From NCBI RefSeq assembly GCF_000472525.1, contig NZ_AWZT01000018.1, positions 1 to 48,359 on the forward strand: a stretch of 48,359 bases of DNA, written 5' to 3'. Position numbers and translations under genes: made by a program. Below the pieces are notes generated by a model that saw only the letters and a list, made by a program, of their open reading frames with translations, had not been told where the DNA came from and did no database searches. The DNA comes from Paraburkholderia dilworthii (GTDB lineage Bacteria > Pseudomonadota > Gammaproteobacteria > Burkholderiales > Burkholderiaceae). Of this stretch, positions 1 to 8,762 are shown piece by piece. Each line of letters starts with the position of its first letter. Position 1 is the stretch's first letter.

Positions 1-153
1 TCAGGCACTTCAGGCACTTCAGGCACTTCAGGCACTTCAGGCACTTCAGGCACTTCAGGCACTTCAGGCACTTCAGGCACTTCGGGCACTTCGGGTACTT
101 CGGGTACTTCGGGTACTTCGGGTACTTCAGGCACTTCAGGCACTTCGAGCACT
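1..153 (+). repeat. 9-nt tandem repeat encoding Ser-Gly-Thr
   Basis: Seventeen consecutive 9-nt units of the TCAGGCACT type are in frame with the collagen-like gene. Units 1-9 are identical, units 10-14 carry synonymous TCG and mostly GGT variants, and the last unit reads Ser-Ser-Thr. The array touches the window edge, so its full length is unknown. Identical neighbouring units point to recent slippage or expansion. Confidence 0.95.
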
Positions 154-1335
154 TCGTCCACACCAATCGGCAATGTGGTCGCCAACGCCAGCAACCTCAT
201 TACCGCCGTGGGTACGACCGTCGCCGATACCGGCAGTAAAGTCACGGGCACATCCGTCCCGGGAGTCAACAGCGCGACCACCACGAATCTGGGCAATGCC
301 GTTGCCGATCTGAGCAACGCCGTGAAGGCTCTCGGCGGCGGCACCGCGGCTGGCCTGGGTGCATTGGGCAGTTCGGCGAATTCACTTGATCCCACACTGA
401 CCTCGACATCAGGCGTCGTGTCGAATACCGCTGCGGCTGTCACGTCGGTCGGCGGCGTGGTCAAGAGCCTCGGCAGTGGACCGCTTGCCCCGCTCTCGCC
501 GCTAACGTCGACGCTTGGCAGTGTCGTCGGCGGCGTTGGGACTGGTTTGGACGCTGTCGGCGCGGGACTGAACAGGCCGCTCTCCAGTGCGCCGGTTCAG
601 CAGGTCGAAACTCAACTTAGCTCCGCAATCAGTCCAATCACGCTCTTCGTTTCAAACACGACGCAGACGATCGGCAATGCAACAGGACTCGGCTCGCCTC
701 TCAACACGCTGCTGAGCACGCTCGGTAACGGCCTCGACGCGGCGGGCGTGAAAGTGTCGGGCGCAACCGGCGACCAGGTCGGCAAAGACATCGGCGGAGT
801 GGTGAGTCAGTTGGGCAAGACAGTCACGACCACCGGCGGACTGTTCACCGGCACAACGACAAATCCCCTCGCGCCGCTCACCGGCATTCTCGGCCCGCTC
901 CGCGGCACGAGCGGAATCGGCGGCGTATCGATTCCGCCATTGACGGGCCTGATCGGCAATCTCGGCTCATTGGGCGGCAACGCGGGCTCGGGCAGTTCCA
1001 GCGGCAGCGGCATTGCGAGCCTGCTTACACCGGTCACTGCACTTCTCGGCAAGGCTGGCTCGTTAGGCGGCGCAGGAGGCACTGGCGGCACGAGTGGAAC
1101 AAGCAGCCCGCTGGCGCCGGTCGCGACCCTTGCCGGATCGCTGACGTCCGCGCTCGGCGGTGTCGGAGGCTCGCAAAGCGGCACGCCTGGCAATCCGGTC
1201 ACCGGTCTCATCACCGGCTTGACAGGCGGATCCGCCAGTGGCCCGAGCGGCGGCACATCGACCAGCAACAACCCGCTCGCACCGGTGACGAACCTTGTCG
1301 GCGGATTGCTCGGCGGGGTCACCGCTTCCAGATAA
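1..1335 (+). CDS. Collagen-like Gly/Ser/Thr-rich protein, 3' part
   Basis: The reading frame is open from the first base and ends at TAA 1333-1335, so the true start lies upstream; a GTG at 175 is an internal codon. The visible 444 residues start with sixteen Ser-Gly-Thr triplets, then a Gly/Ala/Val/Leu/Thr-rich region with recurring L-A-P-V/L-T and G-G-L/V-G motifs, ending in a V-G-G-L-L-G-G-V-T tail. No Cys or catalytic motif is visible. Burkholderiaceae often carry proteins named collagen-like triple-helix repeat proteins with this makeup, probably exported and on the cell surface. That role is inferred from composition; the signal peptide would be upstream. It could also be a different low-complexity surface protein. 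Confidence 0.75.
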   Translation, partial: SGTSGTSGTSGTSGTSGTSGTSGTSGTSGTSGTSGTSGTSGTSGTSGTSSTSSTPIGNVVANASNLITAVGTTVADTGSKVTGTSVPGVNSATTTNLGNAVADLSNAVKALGGGTAAGLGALGSSANSLDPTLTSTSGVVSNTAAAVTSVGGVVKSLGSGPLAPLSPLTSTLGSVVGGVGTGLDAVGAGLNRPLSSAPVQQVETQLSSAISPITLFVSNTTQTIGNATGLGSPLNTLLSTLGNGLDAAGVKVSGATGDQVGKDIGGVVSQLGKTVTTTGGLFTGTTTNPLAPLTGILGPLRGTSGIGGVSIPPLTGLIGNLGSLGGNAGSGSSSGSGIASLLTPVTALLGKAGSLGGAGGTGGTSGTSSPLAPVATLAGSLTSALGGVGGSQSGTPGNPVTGLITGLTGGSASGPSGGTSTSNNPLAPVTNLVGGLLGGVTASR

Positions 1336-1348
1336 GTAGGATACCGAA

Positions 1349-1383
1349 GCGGCCGGGCTTCAAAAAACAAAGCGCCCGGCCGC
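1349..1383 (+). terminator. GC-rich hairpin after the collagen-like gene
   Basis: A 10-bp perfect stem (1349-1358 with 1374-1383) encloses a 15-nt A-rich loop, 14 nt after the stop codon. No T run follows on the plus strand, so it may be a weak terminator or a 3'-end stabilising hairpin. Confidence 0.5.
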
Positions 1384-1410
1384 TGTCTATGTCATGACCA
1401 CGAGGATGAC

Positions 1411-2697
1411 ATGAACTCCAGCACCGATACGATAACGCGCGCCGACGATCCGGCTCCGCGTTCGGCGACGCCGTTCCCGGTCGGCTTGTTCGGCATGGTC
1501 GTTGGCCTGTTGACGTTATGGCTCGTGCGCGATAGCACCGCCCTGGATGGCGCAGCGCGCAGCAGTGCCGCCTGCCTTGCGATCATTGCGACCGTGGGCG
1601 CCTATGAACTGTTCGTCGCACGCGTCTATTTGCGCCCGAGCGCCGGTCTTGCGAGGCGCGCAGTGCGCTCGCCTGGCATTGTCCGCGTCGCCATGCGTCT
1701 CGCGGCACTTGCCGCCATCTACGCCGGCATCGGTGCGCTGTACTGGCTATTGCCTGAATATCACGGCGCGTTCTACAACCCGTTCTGGTCGCTTATCGCG
1801 ACACTCGCGCCTTACGTTGCCATCGCGGCGCCGCCGTACTTCGTCTGGATGGACACGCATCAGCGCGAAATCGACGATGCCTATTTGCTGCTCGCACGCT
1901 TTCTGTTACGCGGCGAACGCCCGTCGAACTGGCGTCCCGTACGCGAAATGCTGGCCGGCTGGATGGTCAAGGCGTTCTTCCTGCCGCTGATGATCGTGTA
2001 TCTCTCCACCAATGCGACTCATCTCGACGCCTCGCTTAACGCGGCACTGAACGCGCCATCCTTCCTTGCAACGTTTCGCTTCATGTATGACCTGTCGTTT
2101 GCGATGGATCTGATGTTCGGCACCGTGGGCTATCTGTGCACACTTCGCATTCTGGACAGCCATGTGCGCAGCGCGGAGCCGACCACGCTCGGCTGGCTGG
2201 TCGCACTCATCTGCTATCAGCCTTTCTGGTCACTGATTTCAAGTCAGTACATTCGCTACGAAGGTTCGATCTTCTGGGACACCTGGCTTATTTCGATGCC
2301 GCTCCTGCGTCTAATATGGGGCGCGGCGATTGTCGCGTTACTGCTGTGCTACGCGTTCGCCACCATTTCTTTCGGTTTGCGGTTTTCGAATCTGACCAAT
2401 CGCGGCATCATCACATCGGGACCTTACCGCTTGACGAAACATCCGGCCTACCTCGCCAAGAACCTGTCGTACTGGATGGTGACGGTCCCGTTCATCGAAC
2501 CTCTCGGTTGGCGAATCGCGCTCACGCATTGCACAGCGCTCATCGCGGTAAACCTGCTGTATTTCATTCGCGCGGGAACTGAAGAGAAGCACCTAATGAA
2601 CGATCCGGACTACCGCGCATACGCCGAGTGGATCGCCCGGAACGGCATGTTCGCAAAGCTCGCTCGCGCGCTGGGATATGAACGTCATGTGGCCTGA
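1411..2697 (+). CDS. Membrane ICMT/phospholipid-methyltransferase-like protein
   Basis: This 428-residue protein has many hydrophobic segments from about residue 28 on. Its C-terminal part (about residues 320-415) has the isoprenylcysteine carboxyl methyltransferase/PEMT pattern: G-I-I-T-S-G-P-Y-R-L-T-K-H-P-A-Y, then an E-E-K-H-L-M-N-D-P-D-Y-R-A-Y segment. In this family those motifs bind S-adenosylmethionine and the substrate at the membrane interface. Bacterial members mostly have unknown substrates. The ATG at 1411 follows GAGG at 1402-1405. The N-terminal membrane region is longer than in the usual compact family members of about 200 residues. The gene stands alone, so the substrate cannot be inferred. 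Confidence 0.75.
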   Translation: MNSSTDTITRADDPAPRSATPFPVGLFGMVVGLLTLWLVRDSTALDGAARSSAACLAIIATVGAYELFVARVYLRPSAGLARRAVRSPGIVRVAMRLAALAAIYAGIGALYWLLPEYHGAFYNPFWSLIATLAPYVAIAAPPYFVWMDTHQREIDDAYLLLARFLLRGERPSNWRPVREMLAGWMVKAFFLPLMIVYLSTNATHLDASLNAALNAPSFLATFRFMYDLSFAMDLMFGTVGYLCTLRILDSHVRSAEPTTLGWLVALICYQPFWSLISSQYIRYEGSIFWDTWLISMPLLRLIWGAAIVALLLCYAFATISFGLRFSNLTNRGIITSGPYRLTKHPAYLAKNLSYWMVTVPFIEPLGWRIALTHCTALIAVNLLYFIRAGTEEKHLMNDPDYRAYAEWIARNGMFAKLARALGYERHVA

Positions 2698-3154
2698 GCC
2701 GACGCCGCCGATATCGCCTCGATATGCGTCAGTAAGACTACGCCGAAAAGTACTGCAGATATCGTCTACAACAGACGTCACTAGCAATGACCTAACAGCG
2801 TAACAACGTAACGGAAACGACGACGAGCGTGGCGATTAACATGGCTTCGATCAACGACACGGGTCTGTCCCGTATCGTCAACCAGGCGATGCTATGCACA
2901 GTTTTGGCAGGTTATGGAATCGGGCCCGGCAACACGTCAAGCAAACTGTAAAGCCGCGGGCCATAACGCGTTGCGGCCACGAAGGCACGTTGGCGGGAAC
3001 GCCATCTCGTGAGTCAGGACGAACCGCCCTGCCGCTCACATCCACGAAGCGCTATCGATCCAGGATCGATTTGACCGAATAAAAAACTTTCACTAGCATC
3101 GACGGGAAGCAGTTGAAACGACTGCGCCTCCCACACAGTCATTCAAGCCGGCCG
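2698..3154. other. Intergenic stretch, no supported gene
   Basis: About 460 nt between the methyltransferase gene and the transposase-like ORF. A 62-codon frame at 2894-3082 has no convincing ribosome-binding site or recognisable product. I see no RNA gene or clear terminator. Confidence 0.5.
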
Positions 3155-3442
3155 ATGCTACAGATTCCCCTCTCCGATGCCGACTGGGCTCGAGTCCAGA
3201 GTTTATTTCCGGAGCCCGTTTCGACTCGCGGACGACCCCGCCGCAGCGATCGCGAGATTCTCAACGCGATACTCTGGTTGCAACAAAAGAATGAGAAGTG
3301 GCACAGACTTCCGGCAACGTTTCCGCCACAGCAGACCTGTTATCTTCGGTATATGGCATGGAAGAAGTCGGGCGTGCTCGATCAGGTGAACGAGCGCTTA
3401 CCGGTGCGCAAGCCTGGGTGCGCCACCTGCTGCGATACCTAG
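3155..3442 (+). CDS. IS5-type transposase N-terminal (DUF4096-like) protein
   Basis: Starting at ATG 3155 the product is 95 residues. It contains L-S-D-A-D-W-A-R-V-Q-S-L-F-P-E-P, then R-G-R-P-R-R-S-D-R-E-I-L-N-A-I-L-W, then W-H-R-L-P. This is the helical N-terminal region found before the DDE domain in IS5/IS4-type transposases (DUF4096). No DDE domain follows in any frame and I see no terminal inverted repeats. It is therefore a relic or a standalone short protein of this family, not a functional element. The frame stays open upstream to a TTG at 3113. The last residues (K-P-G-C-A-T-C-C-D-T) look like out-of-family tail sequence. Confidence 0.6.
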   Translation: MLQIPLSDADWARVQSLFPEPVSTRGRPRRSDREILNAILWLQQKNEKWHRLPATFPPQQTCYLRYMAWKKSGVLDQVNERLPVRKPGCATCCDT

Positions 3443-3449
3443 CAAGCTG

Positions 3450-4844
3450 TTAGTCCGCGTTTGAATGCGCCGACGCGGCACGCGGAAAAGATACGCTGAT
3501 ATGCACGCCTTTGCCGCCCTCGCCTGGTTCAAGCGCGATATTGCCTTGATGCGCGTCCGCGATTTCGCGCACGATCGCGAGTCCGAGACCGGTGCCTTCA
3601 GTATCCGTCGACGCGCGAAAGAACGGCTCGAATATGCGGCTGCGAGATTCGGCTGGAATACCGGGACCGTCGTCGATCACGCTGACGGTGACCGTATGTG
3701 CATCGGCGGTCACGGCTGCTGTGACGTGCCCGCCGCAGCCGGTATAGCGAACCGCGTTCTCCACGAGATTGGCGATCAGTGCCTGGAGCAGCCCGCGGTG
3801 TCCCGCCACCGGCGCAATATCGCAAAGCTCGGCGCCGAGATCGATTTGCCGCCCTTGTGCAAGCAACGCGAGGTCTTCCACCACTTCCATCGCTAACGGC
3901 ACGAGGTCCACCCTCTCGGCGATCACCTGCCGGTTGTCTGCTGCCTCGGCCTGAGCGAGCAATAACAGCTTGTTGGTGAGCCCGACCATCGAGCGGTTGC
4001 TGCGATGCATGGCGGCAAGCGCTTCATCGAGCGCGGGATTCACGCCGCCCTGCTGCCGCGCGAACTGCAATTGCGTGCCGAGCAGAGTGAGGGGCGTGCG
4101 CAGCTGATGAGCGGCATCCGCGATAAAACGGCGTTGCGCGGCGACCTGCACGCCGAGGCGTGCAATGCACTGATTGATCGCTTCGACAATCGGGCGCAAT
4201 TCCGTATGCAGACGGTCCACACGAATCGGCTCCAGTTGCATCGGATCGCGATCGGCAACTTCGTCTTTCACCTTCATCAGTGGACGCAGTTCGAACGTTA
4301 AACCAATGCACACGAGCGCTACCGCGAGCGCGATCATTTCTATCTGCCGTATAAGTTGCGGTTGCCACAGTTGCTCGGCCATCGCGTCGCGCGACCGCAC
4401 GGTTTTGCCGACGGTGACACGCACGCGGCGCGTTGCGCCGTTGTCGTACATGAGCCGTACCAGCCCCACGGCGCGCACGTCCTGGCCGTACAGTGCGGTG
4501 TCGTAGTGCTCGGGTGTATCGGCTGCTTGCAGCGGATGCGGCGCAAAGTCCGGGGTGCCAGCAAGCAGTTGCCGGTCATCAACATTCACGCTGTAGAAAA
4601 CCTGATCGCGATAGGGCGATGCGAAGATTTCGAGCGCCGCAGGCGGTACATCCACGCGCAGAAAACCGTCTACCCATTCCACTTCGCCCGCAATCATTCG
4701 AGCAGACGAAATAAGCTGATTGTCCTGCACGAGATCGGCCGTTCGCCGCGCATTGTCGTATTCGGCTTTGCCGGTCACGAATACATACAACGCGAGCGGC
4801 ACCAGCAACCACCATAACAATCGGACGCGCAAACTATTGGTCAT
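3450..4844 (-). CDS. Sensor histidine kinase, TctE-like
   Basis: This 464-residue inner-membrane kinase has an N-terminal TM (about residues 8-24), a periplasmic region of about 130 residues resembling the TctE-type 2CSK_N domain, a second TM, and a cytoplasmic core. The core has an H-box (A-A-H-Q-L-R-T-P-L), N-box (N-L-V-E-N-A-V-R-Y-T), G1 (D-D-G-P-G-I-P) and G2 (G-T-G-L-G-L-A-I). The ATG at 4844 overlaps the end of the response-regulator gene by 11 nt, showing translational coupling; a longer frame to 4964 only overlaps the regulator. TctE-type sensors often control small organic anion uptake. The divergent ABC importer is a plausible target, but this is inference. Confidence 0.88.
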   Translation of the reverse strand: MTNSLRVRLLWWLLVPLALYVFVTGKAEYDNARRTADLVQDNQLISSARMIAGEVEWVDGFLRVDVPPAALEIFASPYRDQVFYSVNVDDRQLLAGTPDFAPHPLQAADTPEHYDTALYGQDVRAVGLVRLMYDNGATRRVRVTVGKTVRSRDAMAEQLWQPQLIRQIEMIALAVALVCIGLTFELRPLMKVKDEVADRDPMQLEPIRVDRLHTELRPIVEAINQCIARLGVQVAAQRRFIADAAHQLRTPLTLLGTQLQFARQQGGVNPALDEALAAMHRSNRSMVGLTNKLLLLAQAEAADNRQVIAERVDLVPLAMEVVEDLALLAQGRQIDLGAELCDIAPVAGHRGLLQALIANLVENAVRYTGCGGHVTAAVTADAHTVTVSVIDDGPGIPAESRSRIFEPFFRASTDTEGTGLGLAIVREIADAHQGNIALEPGEGGKGVHISVSFPRAASAHSNAD

Positions 4845-5511
4845 CTTCTTTCTTACGCAACAGATAACCGAGTCCGCGCAGTGTGACGATAGCCGCCGAA
4901 CTGCCGTCAAGCTTCTTGCGCAAGCGGGAGATATAGATCTCGACCGCGTCTTCGCTCGGTTCATCGGCGAGCGTGAAGATAGCGTCGACGAGCGCGGGCT
5001 TGGTCACCGTTTTGCCCAATCTCAGGATCAGCGTTTCGAGCACCGAGCGCTCGCGCGGCGTGACGTTCAGCGGCGCGCCTTTCAATGTGAACTGGCGCGT
5101 GTCGATGTCGAATGAAAGGTCGCCGCACACGACTTCGCTCGCCTTTGACGGTGACTGACGACGGATCGCCACCTTGATTCGCGCGATCAGCTCGCGCACT
5201 TCGAATGGCTTCACCAGGTAGTCGTCCGCGCCGGCGCCGAGCAATTCCACTTTCTCGTCAATCGAGCCGCTCGCCGTCAGAATCAGCACCGGCGTTGCGT
5301 CGCCGCGCTGACGCAGCCGGCGCAGCACGTTTTTCCCGGACAGCTTCGGCAAATTGAGGTCGAGCAGAATCACGTCATAGTGATTCGTGCGCAGCAAGCG
5401 GTCCGCCGCATCGCCGTCCTGCACGGCGTCGAGCGCGAACGCCTCCTGTTCCAGCATCTTCGCGAGCCAGTGAGCGAGCGTGGGATTGTCTTCTATGAGC
5501 AGCAGCTTCAT
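4834..5511 (-). CDS. OmpR-family response regulator, TctD-like
   Basis: This 225-residue protein has a receiver domain with acidic pocket E7/D8, phospho-acceptor D51 (V-I-L-L-D-L-N-L-P) and switch lysine (Y-L-V-K-P-F). A C-terminal winged-helix DNA-binding domain follows (L-T-P-R-E-R-S-V-L-E variant N-V-T-P-R-E-R-S, then Y-I-S-R-L-R-K-K-L and T-L-R-G-L-G-Y). The start is the ATG at 5511, where the receiver begins as M-K-L-L-L-I-E-D-N; the upstream extension is not receiver-like. It forms an operon with the kinase. A 16-bp palindrome in the divergent intergenic region is a candidate binding site. Confidence 0.9.
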   Translation of the reverse strand: MKLLLIEDNPTLAHWLAKMLEQEAFALDAVQDGDAADRLLRTNHYDVILLDLNLPKLSGKNVLRRLRQRGDATPVLILTASGSIDEKVELLGAGADDYLVKPFEVRELIARIKVAIRRQSPSKASEVVCGDLSFDIDTRQFTLKGAPLNVTPRERSVLETLILRLGKTVTKPALVDAIFTLADEPSEDAVEIYISRLRKKLDGSSAAIVTLRGLGYLLRKKEDDQ

Positions 5512-5617
5512 GGCGCAAACGGCGAAAGTCAGGGCGTCGATTGTGCCGCAAAAAAAGGGCGTTGCGCGTATCACGTGGGGTTTGTGGCATACAGTCCCGT
5601 GTTTTTACCTAGGGCCT

Positions 5618-5633
5618 GCGGTGCATGCACCGC
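5618..5633. promoter_or_regulatory. 16-bp perfect palindrome between TCS and ABC operon
   Basis: GCGGTGCATGCACCGC is a perfect 16-bp palindrome in the 286-nt divergent intergenic region (5512-5797), 107 nt from the regulator start and 165 nt from the importer start. It fits a dimeric regulator operator. Its owner is unknown; OmpR-type regulators usually bind direct repeats, so a different regulator is possible. Confidence 0.45.
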
Positions 5634-5797
5634 TCACGGTTTTCGGCACGATTTCGCGCGCTTCGGGGTTAACACTCATTATTTGCCGGCACCGCCGAAA
5701 GCTGCCAGAAGGTTTCCGATTTCTATAATCGCCATCATTCACTCAAAAAGCGTCGCATGCTCCATAGGGCGGCGGCCAAACTTCAGGAGACTGCCTC

Positions 5798-6817
5798 ATG
5801 CGTACCTTGCGCCAGATTGCCGCTGTGTCCGGTGTTGCGTTTGCCCTTGCCGCAGCTTCGTCCGCCGCTCACGCGGAAAAGCTCACGATCATGGTCGGCG
5901 GCGCCACCAAGATCATCTACTTGCCGGCCAAGCTAACTGAACAGCTCGGCTACTTCAAGGACGAGGGCCTCGACGTCGAAATTCTTTCGCAACCGGCGGG
6001 CGTCGACGCCGAAAACGAACTGCTCGCGGGTGCGGTGCAAGGTGTAGTCGGTTTCTACGATCACACCATCGATTTGCAAAGCAAGGGTAAGGAAGTGCAG
6101 GCGCTGGTGATCTTCGGTCAGGTGCCGGGCGAAGTCGAAATGGTCTCGACGAAAGCGGCGGACACCTTCAAGAGCATGGCCGACGCAAAAGGCAAGACGC
6201 TCGGCGTGACCGGCTTGGGTTCCTCGACAAGCTTCCTCACGCAATACCTCGCGCAACGTGCGGGTGTGCCGTCCACGCAATACACGCTGCTGCCCGTAGG
6301 CGCCGACAACAGCTTTATCGCGGCCATCAAGCAAAGCCGCATCGACGCCGGCATGACGACCGAGCCGACCGTCTCGCAACTGCTGAAAACCGGCGACGCC
6401 AAAGTGCTGGTCGACATGCGCACGCTCGAAGGCACGCGCGCCGCGCTCGGCGGCACCTATCCGGCTTCGAGCTTCTATGTGCAACGCGCGTGGGCCGATT
6501 CGCACAAGAGCGACGCCGCGAAGCTCTCGCACGCTTTTGCAAAGACGCTGAACTTCATCGCGACGCATAGCGCTGAAGAAATCGCCGCGAAGATGCCGAA
6601 GGACTACTACGGCAATAACAAGGATCTGTACGTAGGCGCATTGAAGGCTTCGCTGCCGATGTTCACGAAGGACGGCAAGATGCCCGCCGACGGCCCGGAA
6701 ACCGTGTTGAAAGTGCTGTCCGCATTCAATCCTTCGGTGAAGGGCAAGCACATCGACCTTGCCAAGACCTACACGAACGACTTCGTGGCGGCACCGGTCA
6801 AGACCGCGGCGAAGTAA
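5798..6817 (+). CDS. ABC transporter substrate-binding protein, SsuA/NMT1-like
   Basis: This 339-residue periplasmic protein has an Ala-rich signal peptide ending at A-H-A (about residue 26). The mature part begins K-L-T-I-M-V-G-G and has the NMT1/SsuA/TauA-type fold signature (Y-L-P-A-K-L-T-E-Q-L-G-Y-F-K-D-E-G-L-D-V-E). Such proteins bring sulfonates, taurine, nitrate, thiamin precursors or aromatic acids to an importer; the ligand cannot be told from sequence. AGGAGA lies about 10 nt before the ATG. It is the first gene of a three-gene operon with an ATPase and a permease. Confidence 0.88.
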   Translation: MRTLRQIAAVSGVAFALAAASSAAHAEKLTIMVGGATKIIYLPAKLTEQLGYFKDEGLDVEILSQPAGVDAENELLAGAVQGVVGFYDHTIDLQSKGKEVQALVIFGQVPGEVEMVSTKAADTFKSMADAKGKTLGVTGLGSSTSFLTQYLAQRAGVPSTQYTLLPVGADNSFIAAIKQSRIDAGMTTEPTVSQLLKTGDAKVLVDMRTLEGTRAALGGTYPASSFYVQRAWADSHKSDAAKLSHAFAKTLNFIATHSAEEIAAKMPKDYYGNNKDLYVGALKASLPMFTKDGKMPADGPETVLKVLSAFNPSVKGKHIDLAKTYTNDFVAAPVKTAAK

Positions 6818-6855
6818 CGCCATTCACCATCACGAGAACTGCGAGGCACCAGCCG

Positions 6856-7650
6856 ATGAACCAACCTATGTCACGCGAGACGCCTGCGATCGAAATGCGC
6901 AACGTATCGTGCCGTTTCATTTCTCCGGACGGCAAGGCAACGATCGCGCTGCGCGACTTCAGCATGTCGGTGGCGCGCGGCGAGTTCGTCGCGATTGTCG
7001 GGCCTACCGGCTGCGGCAAATCCACCACGCTCAGCATGATTACGGGCTTGCTGAAGCCCACCACCGGCGAAGTGCGCGTGATGGGGGCGCCGGTCGACGG
7101 TATCGATCCGCGCATCGGCTTCGTGTTTCAGGCAGACGCCGTGTTTCCGTGGCGCTCCGTAATCGATAACGTCGCGGCCGGTCCGCTGTATCGCGGCCGC
7201 TCGAAATCCGCGGCATATGACGAAGCGAACGAATGGTTGCGCCGCGTGGGTCTCGACAAGTTCGGCAAGCACTATCCGCATCAGCTGTCCGGCGGTATGC
7301 GCAAGCGCGTGGCGCTCGCGCAGACTTTCATCAACCGGCCGGAGATCCTGTTGATGGACGAACCGTTCTCCGCGCTCGACATGCAAACGCGCACGTTGAT
7401 GCAAGACGAGTTGCTGCAATTGTGGGGCGGCGCCGGCTCGGTGGTGTTTGTCACGCACGATCTCGAGGAAGCGATTGCACTCGCCGACCGCGTATTCGTG
7501 CTGACCGCGCGCCCCGCTACGCTTAAGAAGGTCTACGAGATCGATCTGCCGCGTCCGCGTGTGACGTCGGAAGTTCGCTACGACCCGCGTTTCATCGAAA
7601 TCTCGCGCGACATCTGGCACGACCTGCGCGAAGAAGTGCAGATCGGTTAA
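6856..7650 (+). CDS. ABC transporter ATP-binding protein, SsuB/TauB-like
   Basis: This 264-residue ATPase has Walker A (G-P-T-G-C-G-K-S-T-T), Q-loop (F-V-F-Q-A-D-A-V-F-P-W), signature L-S-G-G-M, Walker B (I-L-L-M-D-E-P-F-S-A-L-D) and H-loop (V-T-H-D-L-E-E-A). The pattern is that of nitrate/sulfonate/bicarbonate importers. It sits 38 nt after the binding-protein gene and 16 nt before the permease gene. It should energise import at the inner membrane. Confidence 0.92.
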   Translation: MNQPMSRETPAIEMRNVSCRFISPDGKATIALRDFSMSVARGEFVAIVGPTGCGKSTTLSMITGLLKPTTGEVRVMGAPVDGIDPRIGFVFQADAVFPWRSVIDNVAAGPLYRGRSKSAAYDEANEWLRRVGLDKFGKHYPHQLSGGMRKRVALAQTFINRPEILLMDEPFSALDMQTRTLMQDELLQLWGGAGSVVFVTHDLEEAIALADRVFVLTARPATLKKVYEIDLPRPRVTSEVRYDPRFIEISRDIWHDLREEVQIG

Positions 7651-7666
7651 TCAAGGAAAGCGAAAC

Positions 7667-8530
7667 ATGTCTACTACCCCTCAACACATGATGCCCTCCG
7701 GCCTCGACGCCGCGTCGCTCGCGCAAGTCGAACGGGTCGCGCAGAAACGTATCCGGCAGCGCCAGGTCCTCGTGATTGCACTGCGCATCGCGGTACTCGT
7801 GATCGTGCTCGGCGGCTGGGAACTCTCCGCGCGCCTGAAGTGGATCGACCCGTTCTTCTTCTCGATGCCGAGCGCGATTTTCGATCAGATCGTCGACTGG
7901 TTCGTGAACGGCACGTCTCAAGGCCCGCTTCTCACGCAGGTGTGGGTCACGCTGGAAGAAACCGCGCTCGGCTTCCTTATCGGCTCAATCGGGGGTGTGT
8001 TCTGCGGCATCCTGCTCGGCCGCAACAAGCTGCTGTCGGACGTGTTCAGCCTCTACATCAAGATCGCCAACTCGATTCCGCGTGTGGTGCTCGGCTCGGT
8101 GTTCGTGATTGCGCTGGGCCTCGGCATGGCTTCGAAGGTCGCACTCGCGGTGGTGATGGTGTTCTTCGTCGTGTTTGCCAATGCGTTTCAGGGCGTGCGT
8201 GAAGCCGATCGCTACATGATCGCGAACGCGCAGATTCTCGGCGCGTCGCGTCGTCAGGTGACCACGTCGGTCGTGATTCCGTCGGCATTGAGCTGGATTC
8301 TCGCGAGCTTGCATGTGAGCTTCGGCTTTGCACTCGTCGGCGCAGTGGTCGGCGAATTCCTCGGCTCAAAACAAGGTATCGGCTTGCTGATATCCACCGC
8401 ACAAGGTGCGTTCAACGCCAGCGGCGTGTTTGCCGCGATGATCGTGCTGGCCGTGGTAGCACTCGCGGCAGACTATCTGTTGACCGCTGTGGAGCAGCGT
8501 CTGTTGAAATGGCGACCCGCCGCCGTTTAA
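7667..8530 (+). CDS. ABC transporter permease, SsuC/TauC-like
   Basis: This 287-residue membrane protein has about six TM segments and the binding-protein-dependent permease EAA-like loop (A-N-A-Q-I-L-G-A-S-R-R-Q-V). A GGAAAG-like site precedes the ATG at 7667. It completes the importer operon and is followed by a strong terminator. The cytoplasmic N-terminus is about 40 residues. Substrate is unknown. Confidence 0.9.
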   Translation: MSTTPQHMMPSGLDAASLAQVERVAQKRIRQRQVLVIALRIAVLVIVLGGWELSARLKWIDPFFFSMPSAIFDQIVDWFVNGTSQGPLLTQVWVTLEETALGFLIGSIGGVFCGILLGRNKLLSDVFSLYIKIANSIPRVVLGSVFVIALGLGMASKVALAVVMVFFVVFANAFQGVREADRYMIANAQILGASRRQVTTSVVIPSALSWILASLHVSFGFALVGAVVGEFLGSKQGIGLLISTAQGAFNASGVFAAMIVLAVVALAADYLLTAVEQRLLKWRPAAV

Positions 8531-8570
8531 GTACAAAGTTGCCGCGCCGTGGGAGACACGGCTTGAACAG

Positions 8571-8608
8571 AAATGCCGTTCGGTCTTCGACTGAACGGCA
8601 TTTTTTCT
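8571..8608 (+). terminator. Rho-independent terminator of the ABC operon
   Basis: A near-perfect 15-bp stem (from AAATGCCGTTC, with one G-T wobble) closes on a TTC loop and is followed by a run of T residues. It lies 40 nt after the permease stop. Confidence 0.9.
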
Positions 8609-8684
8609 TTTGAAGCTCAGTTCTTCACCCCGTTCTTTTATCTCAATTCCAGCAACGAAGTTTACCGAAAAGCCCCATTACTCT

Positions 8685-8762
8685 CTCCAGTTTGCAAACA
8701 TAGAATGTAATCACTGGCTGCGAACAACGATGTTCGTAGCGCGATAAAGACCAAACTGGAGG
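8685..8762 (+). promoter_or_regulatory. Inverted repeat overlapping the DUF4148 ribosome-binding site
   Basis: CTCCAGTTTG (8685-8694) is the exact reverse complement of CAAACTGGAG (8752-8761), which contains the GGAGG ribosome-binding site. A nested hairpin (CGAACA, loop ACGA, TGTTCG, 8721-8736) lies between. If transcription starts upstream of 8685, the leader could hide the ribosome-binding site; otherwise the repeat may be an operator pair. Confidence 0.45.

Noticed and set aside
1..153. Short regular repeats resembling a CRISPR or minisatellite array
   Set aside because: Units are 9 nt with no spacers and are translated in frame with the downstream protein.
807..1370. 187-codon minus-strand frame across the collagen-like gene
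   Set aside because: It is antisense to a clear coding region and is Pro-rich in the manner of a reversed Gly-rich gene.
2894..3082. 62-codon plus-strand frame
   Set aside because: No ribosome-binding site, unusual composition and no recognisable motif.
3155..3442. Complete insertion sequence
   Set aside because: No DDE domain, terminal inverted repeats or target duplication found around it.
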